DNA from: an uncultured Enterorhabdus sp.
GTDB lineage: Bacteria; Actinomycetota; Coriobacteriia; Coriobacteriales; Eggerthellaceae
Reading direction: 5' to 3'
Assembly: GCA_947649205.1 (NCBI GenBank)
Contig: CANSQM010000014.1
Span: 1 to 64,000 of the forward strand
Length of the DNA stretch: 64,000 nt
Shown here: in pieces, positions 45,494 through 54,131 of the stretch
Layout of the letters: the number at the start of each line of letters is the position of its first letter
Numbering within the stretch: the first letter of the stretch is position 1
Position numbers and translations under genes: made by a program
Notes under the pieces: generated by a model
The model's database searches: none
What the model saw: the letters and a program-made list of their open reading frames with translations, nothing else
What the model was told of the DNA's origin: nothing

Positions 45494-46657
45494 ATGAGTG
45501 AGCATACACGCCCTTTTAGCAGACGTGCCTTTGTCGGCGGCGCCGCTGTCTTCGGCATTTCCCTGTGCCTGCCGACGCTGACCCCCACTCCGGCTCTCGC
45601 CGTCACGGCCGCTGAGAAGCAGGCCGAGGCGAACGCTGCTCTTGAGAAACTCAACGCCATGCAGGAGAAGCTCGATCGGGCCTCCGATGCCTACTTCGAC
45701 GCCTGCACCGAGCGCGATAACGCCCAGGCCCGTATGGACGAGGCTCAGGGTCGCATCGACACCGCTTCCTCCCGCATCAGCGAGCTGCAGGACCACCTGG
45801 GCAACCGCGCCCGGTCCATGTACCGCTCCGGATCGTCCACGTTCCTCGATCTGCTGCTGGGCGCCACCACGTTCCAGGCCTTCGCCTCGAACTGGGACCT
45901 GCTCAACGACATGAACCAGAACGATGCGGACATGGTGGAAGAGACCAAGACGCTGCGCGCCGAGGTGGAGTCCGAGAAGGCCGTCTACGCCGAGCAGCGC
46001 GATGTCGCTGACCAGAAGGCCAAGGAGGCCGAGGCCGTGCAGGCCGAGGCCGAGGTCCTGGTGGACCAGATGGCCGAGACCTACAACTCCCTGTCCGCCG
46101 AGGCCGCCGAGCTGCTGCGCCAGGAGGAGGAGGCCCGCGAGGCCGCCGCTCGCGCTGCCGCCCAGGCTGCCGAGGAGGAGGCCCGTCGCCAAGCCGAGGC
46201 CGAGGAGGCCGCCCGCCGCGAGCAGCAGAATTCCAACTCCGGCAACAACGGCGGTGGCAGCGACGACGATGACGACAACGGTGGCGGCTCCAGCGGCGGT
46301 GGCGGCGGTTCCAGCTCCAACAACAATCGCCCGCAGTCCGTCTCCGGCAACACCGTGGTGGATCGCGCCTACGGCGAGCTGGGTAAGCCCTACGCCTGGG
46401 GTGCCGTGGGCCCGAGCTCCTATGACTGCTCCGGCCTCGTGAGCTACTGCCTCTCCGGCAGCCACACCCGCCTGGGCACCACCGGCACCTTCATGGGCTG
46501 GCCCCACGTGTCGAACCCGAAGCCGGGCGACATCTGCGTGAACAGCCACCACTGCGGCGTCTACATCGGCGACGGTCAGATGATCCACGCCCCCCGCTCC
46601 GGCGATGTGGTGAAGGTCTCCGGCGTCCACTCCGGCATGGTGTACGTGCGCTACTAG
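45494..46657 (+). CDS. Secreted NlpC/P60 peptidoglycan endopeptidase with coiled coil
   Basis: A 387-residue exported hydrolase. The N-terminus has SRRAF followed by a hydrophobic stretch ending ALAVTA, so Tat-type export is possible. Residues about 38-250 are a PcsB-like coiled coil rich in Ala/Glu. A low-complexity linker of Ser, Gly, Asn and Asp follows, then the NlpC/P60 domain: nucleophile in YDCSGLV (Cys near 312), His in HHCGVYIG (near 352) and HAPRSGD. It likely cuts wall stem peptides during division, held inactive by the coiled coil until partner binding, as known for PcsB/RipC-type enzymes. AGGAGGT lies 8 nt before the ATG. Confidence 0.92.
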   Translation: MSEHTRPFSRRAFVGGAAVFGISLCLPTLTPTPALAVTAAEKQAEANAALEKLNAMQEKLDRASDAYFDACTERDNAQARMDEAQGRIDTASSRISELQDHLGNRARSMYRSGSSTFLDLLLGATTFQAFASNWDLLNDMNQNDADMVEETKTLRAEVESEKAVYAEQRDVADQKAKEAEAVQAEAEVLVDQMAETYNSLSAEAAELLRQEEEAREAAARAAAQAAEEEARRQAEAEEAARREQQNSNSGNNGGGSDDDDDNGGGSSGGGGGSSSNNNRPQSVSGNTVVDRAYGELGKPYAWGAVGPSSYDCSGLVSYCLSGSHTRLGTTGTFMGWPHVSNPKPGDICVNSHHCGVYIGDGQMIHAPRSGDVVKVSGVHSGMVYVRY

Positions 46658-46680
46658 GCACGACAAACATACGCTGAAGT

Positions 46681-46711
46681 CAGAGAGGGCTCCCCGCGGG
46701 GAGCCCTCTCT
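46681..46711 (+). terminator. Terminator after the NlpC/P60 gene
   Basis: A near-perfect 15-bp stem with arms AGAGAGGGCTCCCC and GGGGAGCCCTCTCT. Its core CTCCCCGCGGGGAG is the same as in the terminator at 50920-50951. The T-run is only TTG. Confidence 0.75.
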
Positions 46712-46721
46712 TGTGCGTGAT

Positions 46722-46825
46722 GCGGTGAACTGCTGCGCAGAAGCCGGTCGCATCCCTTCCCGAGTGCGCCTTGTCGTGGAATAGGGAGACGAAATCGACC
46801 ACGGCATCGTGCAGGTGGTCGAGGC
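46722..46825 (-). pseudogene. Broken duplicate of the fprA 3' end
   Basis: These 104 nt match 50974-51077 in the same orientation at 91 positions by hand alignment. On the minus strand they would encode HLHDAVVDFVSLFHDKAH, compared with HLHDAVIDFVSLFHDRAH at the FprA C-terminus, but the stop codon is changed to a sense codon. The match continues past the stop and ceases before 46830. The remaining 46658-46968 holds only the nlpC terminator and no other gene. Confidence 0.8.
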
Positions 46826-46968
46826 ATCCGGACGACCCCAACAGGCGAATGGCCTTGCCTGCTCGGGCATTCGGGAACGACAAGACGCACCTCCGTCGCC
46901 ACCAGTCGGCCAGCCACCCCCTCCCGTGGTTCTGCCGAGCGATGGAGCCCCCCAACGGAACCGTGGGC

Positions 46969-48567
46969 CTACCCCAAATTGTCCTCGATGAGAGAGAGCA
47001 GTTCCTGCTGCGTGTGGATGCCCAGTTTGCGATAGAGGTTCTTGCGATGGGTGTTCACCGTGTTGCGGGAGATGAAGAGCGTCTTCTCGATATAGCCCAC
47101 ATCGCGCCCGCGCGCCAGCAGCATGAATATCTCGGTCTCCCGCTCGGTGAGACCGAAGGCGGCGGCCGCATCGCGACAGCGGTCATCGAGGGACTCGTGG
47201 GATAGCTTCAGAAGGCGCGGCGAGAGCAACAGCAGCACGCGCTCGGGCAAGAGGAACACATAGGCGACCACCAGCACCGCAACGGCGGCGAACCCCACAT
47301 AAGGCAACAGGTCTGCGCCTGTATGGGACACGGCATACCACTGCATAGACTTGGCAGCGGCAAATCCGCAGGGCAACGCGAGGAACTGGAGGCCGAACAC
47401 GTATCCGATAACCCGACGAGGCGCCAATTTCCGCATGAACATCACCGCCCACGCGAGCATCCACATGGTGGTGGAGATGAGCGCGTAGGCCACATAGACG
47501 ACAGCATAGGAGAAGAACAGGTGGTGGTAGGACAGGGGCAGCGCCACCGACCCCACCACAGCCAGGGCGAAGGCCGCCCGGTAGAACAGCTCCATGCGAT
47601 AGGTCCGCCAGTGCTCCATGAACCCCAAGATCACGCCCATGACGAGCGCTGCCGCACCCAGCACGCAGACATACACGAGCCAGAACAAACTCTCGTCGAG
47701 CGGCTCGGCGGCCATCACCACGTTACAGGTCCAGACGAACTCGATGGTAAACGCAAAGCAGAACAGCGCCCCGCACAAGCGCGGAAGGACTCCATCTCGA
47801 TGTTCGGGCCCCTTGCCGGCCGCGGCGGCGGCAACCCGCGGCAGACCCTCTTCGGCACCCCCATTGCCCAAACCCCGCAGGCACGCCCACGATAGCAGCG
47901 GCAGCGCTCCGGCGAGGACGGCCTTGGCCGCAGGCCCGAAAAAGACCACCGGCACAAAGGGCGCCCACTGCAAGCAAAGCGCCGCGCAGAGCACGAACAA
48001 GATGTCGCGCATATCGAAAGCGGAGATAGCCGAACCCCATGCCAGGGTGAAGCAGGCGATGAAGCATCCGGCACCCACGCCGAGAAGCGTCGCCAAGAAC
48101 CACAGGTGGGGGCCGTTGGAAACGGCTACGACGCTTACCACCACGGCGGCCGCGGCGCACACCGCTCCCAAGACGGCAACGGCAGCGAGAAACCTATGGG
48201 GAGAACGGAAGGGACGGGGCTCCTTCCCTTCCCGCAGACCCGGGCGCCAAAGCGCAGCGGCGACGAGTAGCAGGGCGGCCGCAACGCAGGCTCCCACGAG
48301 AAAGGGATCGTGCACCACCCCACCGCCATAGATAACACTGTCGCGCAGAAGCCCCTCGAAGCACATGAGCAGATTGGTCCAGGAGACGAAGGCCGCGAAG
48401 CCGAGGAGCATGCGCCCCTTGGCACCGCAGAGGGAGACGGAGAGAAAGGGCTCTCGAACCGACGAGGCATTCGGAACGCCAACGGATCGCGGGCCGTCTC
48501 CCCCTTCAATTCTACGCTCCCCAACTTCCGCGTCCCCAGAGACGTCGCCAGCCCTCTCATCTACCAC
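46969..48567 (-). CDS. LuxR-type regulator with polytopic membrane domain
   Basis: A 532-residue protein. The C-terminal LuxR helix-turn-helix (about 465-528: FGLTERETEIFMLLARGRDV, TLFISRNTVNTHRKNLYRKL) follows about twelve hydrophobic helices (from LLGFAAFVSWTNLLMCF) that may sense a ligand in or across the membrane. This architecture is frequent in Eggerthella-like bacteria beside reductase genes. The GTG at 48567 with GGAGGGGA upstream is my choice; the frame stays open much further, into sequence antisense to the flavoprotein, so the start is uncertain by several tens of codons. It is divergent from the flavoprotein it probably controls. Confidence 0.85.
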   Translation of the reverse strand: MVDERAGDVSGDAEVGERRIEGGDGPRSVGVPNASSVREPFLSVSLCGAKGRMLLGFAAFVSWTNLLMCFEGLLRDSVIYGGGVVHDPFLVGACVAAALLLVAAALWRPGLREGKEPRPFRSPHRFLAAVAVLGAVCAAAAVVVSVVAVSNGPHLWFLATLLGVGAGCFIACFTLAWGSAISAFDMRDILFVLCAALCLQWAPFVPVVFFGPAAKAVLAGALPLLSWACLRGLGNGGAEEGLPRVAAAAAGKGPEHRDGVLPRLCGALFCFAFTIEFVWTCNVVMAAEPLDESLFWLVYVCVLGAAALVMGVILGFMEHWRTYRMELFYRAAFALAVVGSVALPLSYHHLFFSYAVVYVAYALISTTMWMLAWAVMFMRKLAPRRVIGYVFGLQFLALPCGFAAAKSMQWYAVSHTGADLLPYVGFAAVAVLVVAYVFLLPERVLLLLSPRLLKLSHESLDDRCRDAAAAFGLTERETEIFMLLARGRDVGYIEKTLFISRNTVNTHRKNLYRKLGIHTQQELLSLIEDNLG

Positions 48568-48609
48568 GACCCACTCCCCTCCCGTTTCCACGGACTGTTT
48601 CCCATCGAT

Positions 48610-48693
48610 ATTATACGTCGGCCGTGCCGTCGGCACCGAAAATGCCCCGCGGTCTCCATCAGGGAAAACAGTGAATTCACCTTCTCGTGGTGA
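48610..48693. promoter_or_regulatory. Divergent luxR/flavoprotein control region
   Basis: TATAAT on the minus strand (48610-48615) is a likely luxR -10. On the other side lies a perfect palindrome GTGAATTCAC (48671-48680), overlapped by TCACC-N7-GGTGA (48677-48693), a candidate binding site for a dimeric LuxR-type protein ahead of the flavoprotein. No strong plus-strand promoter is seen, which fits an activator-dependent gene. Confidence 0.5.
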
Positions 48694-48822
48694 GGCGTTT
48701 TCCCCTCTTTTCACCTCCCTATCGGTATGGATCGGGGGCCGAGGACGGGACATAGTTGCCCCAGGCCGTCCCGAGGCGGCCACGAGAAAGCAATGAGAGA
48801 ACCGAAGGAAAGGGGATGGGGT

Positions 48823-50829
48823 ATGACGAACCATCGCAACGGCGACATCGCCGATCGGCGCGGGCGCATTCCGCTTAGCCGCCGCAACTTCCTGACCGGT
48901 GCCGGGGCTATCGCCCTGGGCGCTGCCAGTGCCGGCATGATCGCCGGATGCAGCCCCCAGGAACCAGCGGCGGCAACGGCCGCGGCCGACGATCCGGCCA
49001 TGGCGGCCACCGGAGCGGCAGCGCCCACGGGCAACGAGGGTAAGACCATGGGCGAGGTGCTCGGTGCCGGATGGCTCGGCGAGGAGCCTGCCATCGCCGA
49101 TGACTCCATCGCCAGCGTAACCGATGCGGATATCGTCGTCTGCGGCGCGGGCCATGCGGGCACCGCCGTGGCCCGACGCGCGAGCGAGCTGGGCAAGAAC
49201 GTGGTTGTCGTGGAAATGCAGCCGGAAGACACCTTCAGCGCCCTGGGCAACGATATCGGCCACCTGAACTCTTCCTGGCAGCTCGATCGTGTGGGCATTC
49301 CGGAGTACAGCGTCGTCGACTTCATGAACGAGTACCAGATGTACGCCGCCGGCCGTGCACAACCGACGCTGATCTCCCAATTCGCGAACCGTTCCGGCGA
49401 GGCCCTCGACTGGTTCATTGACGGCTACACTGAGCAGGAGAAGGACGAGCTCATCCCCCTCAACTGGCCCGTGATTGACGGTTACAGCTACAAGAAGAAC
49501 GGCTTCACCTCCTACGTGGGCACCTGCCAGTTCGGCGGCAGCGTCGGCATGACCGATGCCGTCAAGCGCTCCCAGGAGAAGGCGAAGGCCGCCGGGGCCC
49601 AGTTCATCTACGGCCAGGCCGCCGTGCGCCTCGTGCACAACGAGGACGGCACCGAGGTAACGGGCGTCATCGCCCAGGATTCCAGCACGGGCGAATACCA
49701 CCAGTACAACGGCGGCGCCGTGGTGCTGGCCTGCGGCGACATCGGAAGCAACTCGGCCATGTACAACGCCATCTGCCGTGAGAACTACGAGCTGGGCGAG
49801 TACAAGGACTGCGCCGCCATGTCCGGTCGCGATGGCAGCGGCATCGCCATGGCCATGCGCATCGGCGCCAAGGTGGAGATCGCCACCGGCGGCGACATGG
49901 GTAGCCACGCCTTCATCCCCCTGTCCCCCATGGAGGGCATCGAGTGCCTGTGGCTGAACAAGTACGGCGAGCGCTACTGCAACGAGGCCTTCGGCGGTCC
50001 GCTCCTATCCGGCTGCGCCGGGGCCCGCGAGCCCGGCGACCGCGCCTACCTCATCTGGGGCGCCGACTGGAAGGAAGTGTTCCTCAATCAGCTGGCGGGA
50101 CATCTTGCTCCCAAGGAGTGGGACGAGGAGACCGTGGCCAAGGTGCAGTCCTACATGGACGCCGTCCAGGGCACCGGCGAGGCCGGCGACGACACCTCCG
50201 GCAAATTCCTCTACTGCGCTGACACCCTGGAGGAGCTGTGCGACTTCATGGGCATGGAAGAGGGCGTGAAAGCCAATGCCCTGGCAGCTGTGGAGAAGTG
50301 GAACGCCGCCCACAACAGCGGCGAGGACACCGAGTTCGGCCGCGACCCCGAGACCATGTGGCCCATCAGCCAAGGCCCCTTCTACGGATACCCCTGCGGT
50401 AAGCGCGTGGGCGGCGGATCGCTCGTGGCCACCTCGGGCCTGCTCGTCACCGGTCGCCAGCAGGTGCAGGGCCAGGGCTTCGAGCCCATCAAGGGCCTAT
50501 TCGCCTGCGGTAACACCTCGGGCGGTCGCTTCCCCATGGGCTACAACGGCATCATGAACGGCGTGTCCATCGGCATGTGCCTGTGCTTGGGCTACACCCT
50601 GGGCGAGTTCCTGGCCACCGAGGACTTCAACCGCTACTGCACCCTGGGTGCCGGCAACGCCGACATCAAGCAGTCCGACAAGGGCATGCAAGGACCCCCT
50701 CCGGGCGAAGGCGGCGACGGCGGTTCCGCCGGTGCCCCCGGCGGCGGTGCTCCGGCCGGCGACGGCGAGGGTGCCGGTGGTCCCGGCGGCGACGGACCGG
50801 GAGGCGCCCCGACCGGGGCGCCGGCCTAA
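48823..50829 (+). CDS. Tat-exported FAD reductase lipoprotein
   Basis: A 668-residue flavoprotein of the FAD_binding_2 family. The Tat motif is SRRNFLTG (Arg20-Arg21), followed by a hydrophobic stretch and a lipobox MIAGC with Cys43, so it should be a Tat-exported lipoprotein. The FAD fold begins DADIVVCGAGHAGTAVARR. It ends with a Gly/Pro/Ala-rich tail of about 45 residues beyond the catalytic domain. No haem protein lies next to it. The ATG at 48823 follows AAAGGGGA; an ATG ten codons earlier is possible. The substrate is unknown; it probably reduces an organic electron acceptor outside the cell. Confidence 0.88.
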   Translation: MTNHRNGDIADRRGRIPLSRRNFLTGAGAIALGAASAGMIAGCSPQEPAAATAAADDPAMAATGAAAPTGNEGKTMGEVLGAGWLGEEPAIADDSIASVTDADIVVCGAGHAGTAVARRASELGKNVVVVEMQPEDTFSALGNDIGHLNSSWQLDRVGIPEYSVVDFMNEYQMYAAGRAQPTLISQFANRSGEALDWFIDGYTEQEKDELIPLNWPVIDGYSYKKNGFTSYVGTCQFGGSVGMTDAVKRSQEKAKAAGAQFIYGQAAVRLVHNEDGTEVTGVIAQDSSTGEYHQYNGGAVVLACGDIGSNSAMYNAICRENYELGEYKDCAAMSGRDGSGIAMAMRIGAKVEIATGGDMGSHAFIPLSPMEGIECLWLNKYGERYCNEAFGGPLLSGCAGAREPGDRAYLIWGADWKEVFLNQLAGHLAPKEWDEETVAKVQSYMDAVQGTGEAGDDTSGKFLYCADTLEELCDFMGMEEGVKANALAAVEKWNAAHNSGEDTEFGRDPETMWPISQGPFYGYPCGKRVGGGSLVATSGLLVTGRQQVQGQGFEPIKGLFACGNTSGGRFPMGYNGIMNGVSIGMCLCLGYTLGEFLATEDFNRYCTLGAGNADIKQSDKGMQGPPPGEGGDGGSAGAPGGGAPAGDGEGAGGPGGDGPGGAPTGAPA

Positions 50830-50846
50830 GTCGCACACCCCGATAG

Positions 50847-50900
50847 GCTCGGGAGCCGGTTCCTCCCTCCCTCCCCTCTGCCGGCTCCCCGAGCTTCTTA
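50847..50900 (+). terminator. First terminator-like hairpin after the flavoprotein
   Basis: Arms GCTCGGGAGCCGG (50847-50859) and CCGGCTCCCCGAGC (50881-50894) pair over about 13 bp with one bulge and a pyrimidine-rich loop, followed by TTCTT. Confidence 0.6.
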
Positions 50901-50919
50901 GGTCCGATGGGCCCTTAGC

Positions 50920-50951
50920 AAAAAGGAACTCCCCGCGGGGAGTTCCTTTTT
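50920..50951. terminator. Bidirectional terminator between the flavoprotein and fprA
   Basis: A perfect 32-bp palindrome: five A, then GGAACTCCCCGC and its complement, then five T. It serves both converging transcripts and shares the core CTCCCCGCGGGGAG with the hairpin at 46681-46711. Confidence 0.95.
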
Positions 50952-50973
50952 GCTTACCGCATTCTTGACACCC

Positions 50974-51077
50974 TCGGCGAACTGCGTCACAGAAGCCGGT
51001 CGCATCCCTTCCCTAGTGCGCCCTGTCGTGGAACAGGGAGACGAAATCGATGACGGCATCGTGCAGATGGTTCAGGC
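50974..51077. repeat. Direct repeat copy B (intact fprA 3' end)
   Basis: Intact partner of the 104-nt duplicate at 46722-46825, in the same orientation. The two copies bracket the LuxR regulator and its flavoprotein (about 4.1 kb between them). Confidence 0.8.
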
Positions 51078-52206
51078 CCTCTCCGTCTTCCACCCACTGA
51101 TGGGTGAAGGGGGCCTCGGGCAGGGTGAACTTGCAGCTCTCCAGCTGCTGGTACACCTCGTTGGGACCCATGGGCGCCCAGCCGTAGCTGCCGAAGGGCA
51201 GGCCCACGCGCCCGGCCGGGGCCAAGCCCCGCATGTAGCAGAGGAAGGCCGCCACCGTGGGCATCATGGTCTTGTTCAGGGTGGGCGACCCCACGGCGAT
51301 GTAGCGGGCGACGAGCACCTCAGCCATGATATCGGAGATGTGGTTCACCTTCAGATCGAGCAGGCGCGCCGGAATGCCCATCTCCACGAAGGCCTCGGTG
51401 ATCTCCACGGCCATGGCCTCGGTGCTGTGCCACATGGAGTCGTACACCACGAGCGCGTACTCCTCGGGCTCGCCGGTGCTCCATTTCTTGTACATGGCCA
51501 GGATCTCGGGCACGTGGCTGCGCCAGATAATGCCGTGGGCCGGGGCGATCATGTCGAAAGTGAGGGGCGCAATGGCCTTCAAGGCCGCCTCCACGTTCTT
51601 TCCGTAGGGCATCACGATGTTCGCGTAGTACTTCTGGGCCTGGACGAGCACCTCGGGCAGCCCCACCTCGTCGTCGAAGCGCTTCGAGGAGGCGTAGTGC
51701 TGGCCGAAGGAATCGTTGGAGAACAGGATGCGGTCGTACTCGTCGTAGGTGACCATGGAATCGGGCCAGTGCACCATAGGGGTTTGGACGAACGTGAGGG
51801 TGCGCTTGCCGATGCTCAGCGTGTCGCCGGTCTTCACGCCCATGAGATTCAGCCCCTCGCCGTAATGGGCCGCAAGGCCCGCCACCCCCTTTGGAGCACC
51901 GGTGACGATGGTGGCGTCCGGAGCGATCTCGGCTAAGGCCGGCAGCCCGCCGGAATGGTCCATCTCCACGTGGTTCGACACGATGTAGTCGATGGAGGCC
52001 GGATCCACGATGGTACCGATGCGCTCGATGAGCTCGCCCACGAAGGGGCGCTTGCAGGTGTCGATGAGGGTGATCTTCTCGTCGAGAATGAGGTAGGCGT
52101 TGTAGGTGCTGCCGCGCTCGGTGGTGTAGCCGTGGAAGTTGCGCTCGTTCCAATCCACGCCGCCCACCCAGAACACGTCCGGTTTGATTTCAACTGCTTT
52201 CAGCAT
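51013..52206 (-). CDS. fprA: Flavodiiron protein (FprA-type flavoprotein)
   Basis: A 397-residue protein: N-terminal metallo-beta-lactamase-like diiron domain with the ligand set H79-x-E81-x-D83-H84 (SNHVEMDHSGG) and a further His in PMVHWPDSM, then a flavodoxin domain from about residue 254 (ALVVYDSMWHSTEAMA). No rubredoxin or flavin-reductase domain is fused. Such proteins reduce O2 to water or NO to N2O in anaerobes. AAAGGGGA precedes the ATG. Confidence 0.95.
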   Translation of the reverse strand: MLKAVEIKPDVFWVGGVDWNERNFHGYTTERGSTYNAYLILDEKITLIDTCKRPFVGELIERIGTIVDPASIDYIVSNHVEMDHSGGLPALAEIAPDATIVTGAPKGVAGLAAHYGEGLNLMGVKTGDTLSIGKRTLTFVQTPMVHWPDSMVTYDEYDRILFSNDSFGQHYASSKRFDDEVGLPEVLVQAQKYYANIVMPYGKNVEAALKAIAPLTFDMIAPAHGIIWRSHVPEILAMYKKWSTGEPEEYALVVYDSMWHSTEAMAVEITEAFVEMGIPARLLDLKVNHISDIMAEVLVARYIAVGSPTLNKTMMPTVAAFLCYMRGLAPAGRVGLPFGSYGWAPMGPNEVYQQLESCKFTLPEAPFTHQWVEDGEGLNHLHDAVIDFVSLFHDRAH

Positions 52207-52311
52207 GGGTTCCCCTTTGCTCGTTGGTAACGGTGCCATGGTAGCCCAGATATCGTCCGCTGTCCTGCCACACGGTCGCTTGTTGGGGAACTGTTTGGGG
52301 AGGATGGCGCG

Positions 52312-52337
52312 AAAAAAGAGCCGCCCGAAGGCGGCTC
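52312..52337 (-). terminator. Terminator after putP
   Basis: A perfect 8-bp stem GAGCCGCC-TTCG-GGCGGCTC followed on the minus strand by TTTTTTC, 26 nt after the putP stop. Confidence 0.93.
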
Positions 52338-52362
52338 GGTAAAGCACGGTGCGAATACGCTG

Positions 52363-53925
52363 CTACACGTCCAGCTCCATGTAGGTGTCGAAGTCGTCGG
52401 TGACTTCCTTGCTCGGCTCCTTCGTGAGCTTGGAGACCACCACGATCACGAGCAGCGCCAGCAAAAAGCCGGGAAGCAGCTCGTAGACGGCGAACCAGCC
52501 GCCCAGAGGCGCGATGAGGTTCTTCCAGGCCACCACCGTGATGGCACCGGTGAGCATGCCGGCCACGGCACCGGGCAGCGTGGTGCGGCGCCAGTAGAGC
52601 GAGCACAGCATGAGCGGGCCGAAGGAGGCGCCGAAGCCGGCCCAGGCGTAGGACACGATATCGAAGATAGAAGAGTTCTGGTCCATGGCCAGGGCGATGC
52701 CCAGCAGCAGGATGGCCGTGAGCGTGATGCGGGCCACGATCATGACCTGGTTGTCGGTGGCGTCGCGCTTGATGAGGCCCTTGAAGATGTTGGTGGCCAC
52801 CGCCGAGCCGGAGATGAGCAGGTAGCTGGACGAGGAGCTCATGGCCGCGGCGAAGATGCCCGAGACTACCAGACCGCAGAAGAAGCTCGGCAACAGCATC
52901 TTCGACAGCACGATGAACACCGATTCGGCCGCCGACTGGGTGAGGAACTCCGTGGGAATGACCGCACGGCCGATAAGGCCGATGCACACGGCCGAGGACA
53001 GGGAGACCACGAGCCAGACCATGGCGATCATGCGAGACTTCTTGATCTCGTCGGAATGGCGGATGGACATGAAGCGGATGAGCACCTGGGGCATGCCGAA
53101 GTAGCCGAGGCCCCAGGCCAGGCCGCTCACGATGGTGATGATGCCGTAGGTGCCGGCCTCACCGAACAGCGGGGCGCCCCCTTCGATCAACTGATTGCCG
53201 GCCTCGTCGAGCAGGGGCGTGGCGATCTCGGTGCCGGAGAGGAAGCCGGGAATGCCCTGGAGGAAGGTGACGGTGTTCTCCACGCCGCCGGCCGCGGTGA
53301 CCGAGCCGATGAAGACCGTGGCCAGGGCCAGGAACATGAGGGTGCCCTGCACGAGGTCGGTGGTGCACACCGACAAGTAGCCGCCCATGAACGTGTAGAG
53401 GAACACGATGATGGCGCCGATGACCATCATCACGCCGTAGTCCCAGCCGAACAGCGTCGCGAACAGCTTGCCCACGGTAACGAAGCACGAGGCCGTGTAG
53501 ATGGTGAAGAACAGCAGGATGATGACCGCGGCGATGGTCATGAGGATGTGCTTCGTGTCATGGAAGCGGTTGGAGAAGAAGTCGGGCACCGTGATGGCGT
53601 TGCCGGCCTTCTCGGAGTACTTGCGCAGGCGCTTGGCCACGAACTTCCAGTTCAGATAGGTGCCGATGGCCAGGCCGATGGCCGTCCACATGGCATCCGA
53701 CGCACCGGTGAAGTAGGCCACGCCGGGCAGGCCCATGAGGAGCCACCCCGACATGTCCGAGGCCTCGGCCGACAGGGCCGTGAGCCACGGGCCCAAGCCA
53801 CGACCGCCGAGGAAGTACTCCTCGCTCGACGAGTTCGAGCGCTTCGCGTAGACGAAGCCGATGACGACCACGACCACGAAGTACAGCAGCATGGCGAGGA
53901 CGACTTGCATATCGCTTTCGATCAT
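52363..53925 (-). CDS. putP: Sodium/proline symporter family protein
   Basis: A 520-residue sodium:solute symporter with about thirteen helices. PutP landmarks: SSEEYFLGGRGLGPWLTALSAEASDMSGWLLMG split over the second helix, AGNAITVPDFFSNRF, GGYLSVCTTDLVQG and AAAMSSSSSYLLISGSA. The call of proline as substrate follows the close PutP pattern, but related symporters take other solutes. AGAAGGGGG lies 4 nt before the ATG at 53925. Confidence 0.9.
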   Translation of the reverse strand: MIESDMQVVLAMLLYFVVVVVIGFVYAKRSNSSSEEYFLGGRGLGPWLTALSAEASDMSGWLLMGLPGVAYFTGASDAMWTAIGLAIGTYLNWKFVAKRLRKYSEKAGNAITVPDFFSNRFHDTKHILMTIAAVIILLFFTIYTASCFVTVGKLFATLFGWDYGVMMVIGAIIVFLYTFMGGYLSVCTTDLVQGTLMFLALATVFIGSVTAAGGVENTVTFLQGIPGFLSGTEIATPLLDEAGNQLIEGGAPLFGEAGTYGIITIVSGLAWGLGYFGMPQVLIRFMSIRHSDEIKKSRMIAMVWLVVSLSSAVCIGLIGRAVIPTEFLTQSAAESVFIVLSKMLLPSFFCGLVVSGIFAAAMSSSSSYLLISGSAVATNIFKGLIKRDATDNQVMIVARITLTAILLLGIALAMDQNSSIFDIVSYAWAGFGASFGPLMLCSLYWRRTTLPGAVAGMLTGAITVVAWKNLIAPLGGWFAVYELLPGFLLALLVIVVVSKLTKEPSKEVTDDFDTYMELDV

Positions 53926-53975
53926 GTTTCCCCCTTCTGCGAGAACCTTTTCAACACGCTTGGAACTCCCCAGGG

Positions 53976-54087
53976 GTCGGTTTCGGCAGGGGGCGCCGTG
54001 CTCGGGCAGTCCTCGCTTTGGAGAACAGTCCACCGGACTGTTCTCGTCGCTGCGGAATCTGCGCGCGGACCCCCTGCCGAAACCGAC
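53976..54087. repeat. 112-bp palindrome between putP and the aminotransferase
   Basis: Outer arms are a perfect 18-bp inverted repeat, GTCGGTTTCGGCAGGGGG (53976-53993) and its complement (54070-54087). In the middle is a perfect 11-bp hairpin GAGAACAGTCC-ACC-GGACTGTTCTC (54021-54045). The stretches between do not pair well. It lies between divergent genes, with no T-run. The rest of 53926-54222 holds only promoters. Confidence 0.85.
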
Positions 54088-54131
54088 ACCGTATGGCCAG
54101 CCATTCTTGCGAAGTGCCATATTCCGTGCCG

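Noticed and set aside
48568-49908. N-terminal extension of the LuxR frame by about 450 codons
   Set aside because: The extension is antisense to the flavoprotein start and has no domain; a GTG with a purine-rich site at 48567 gives a sensible 532-residue protein.
46722-51077. The direct-repeat-bracketed region as an insertion sequence or transposon
   Set aside because: No transposase or integrase and no terminal inverted repeats were found; the repeats are fprA-derived coding sequence.
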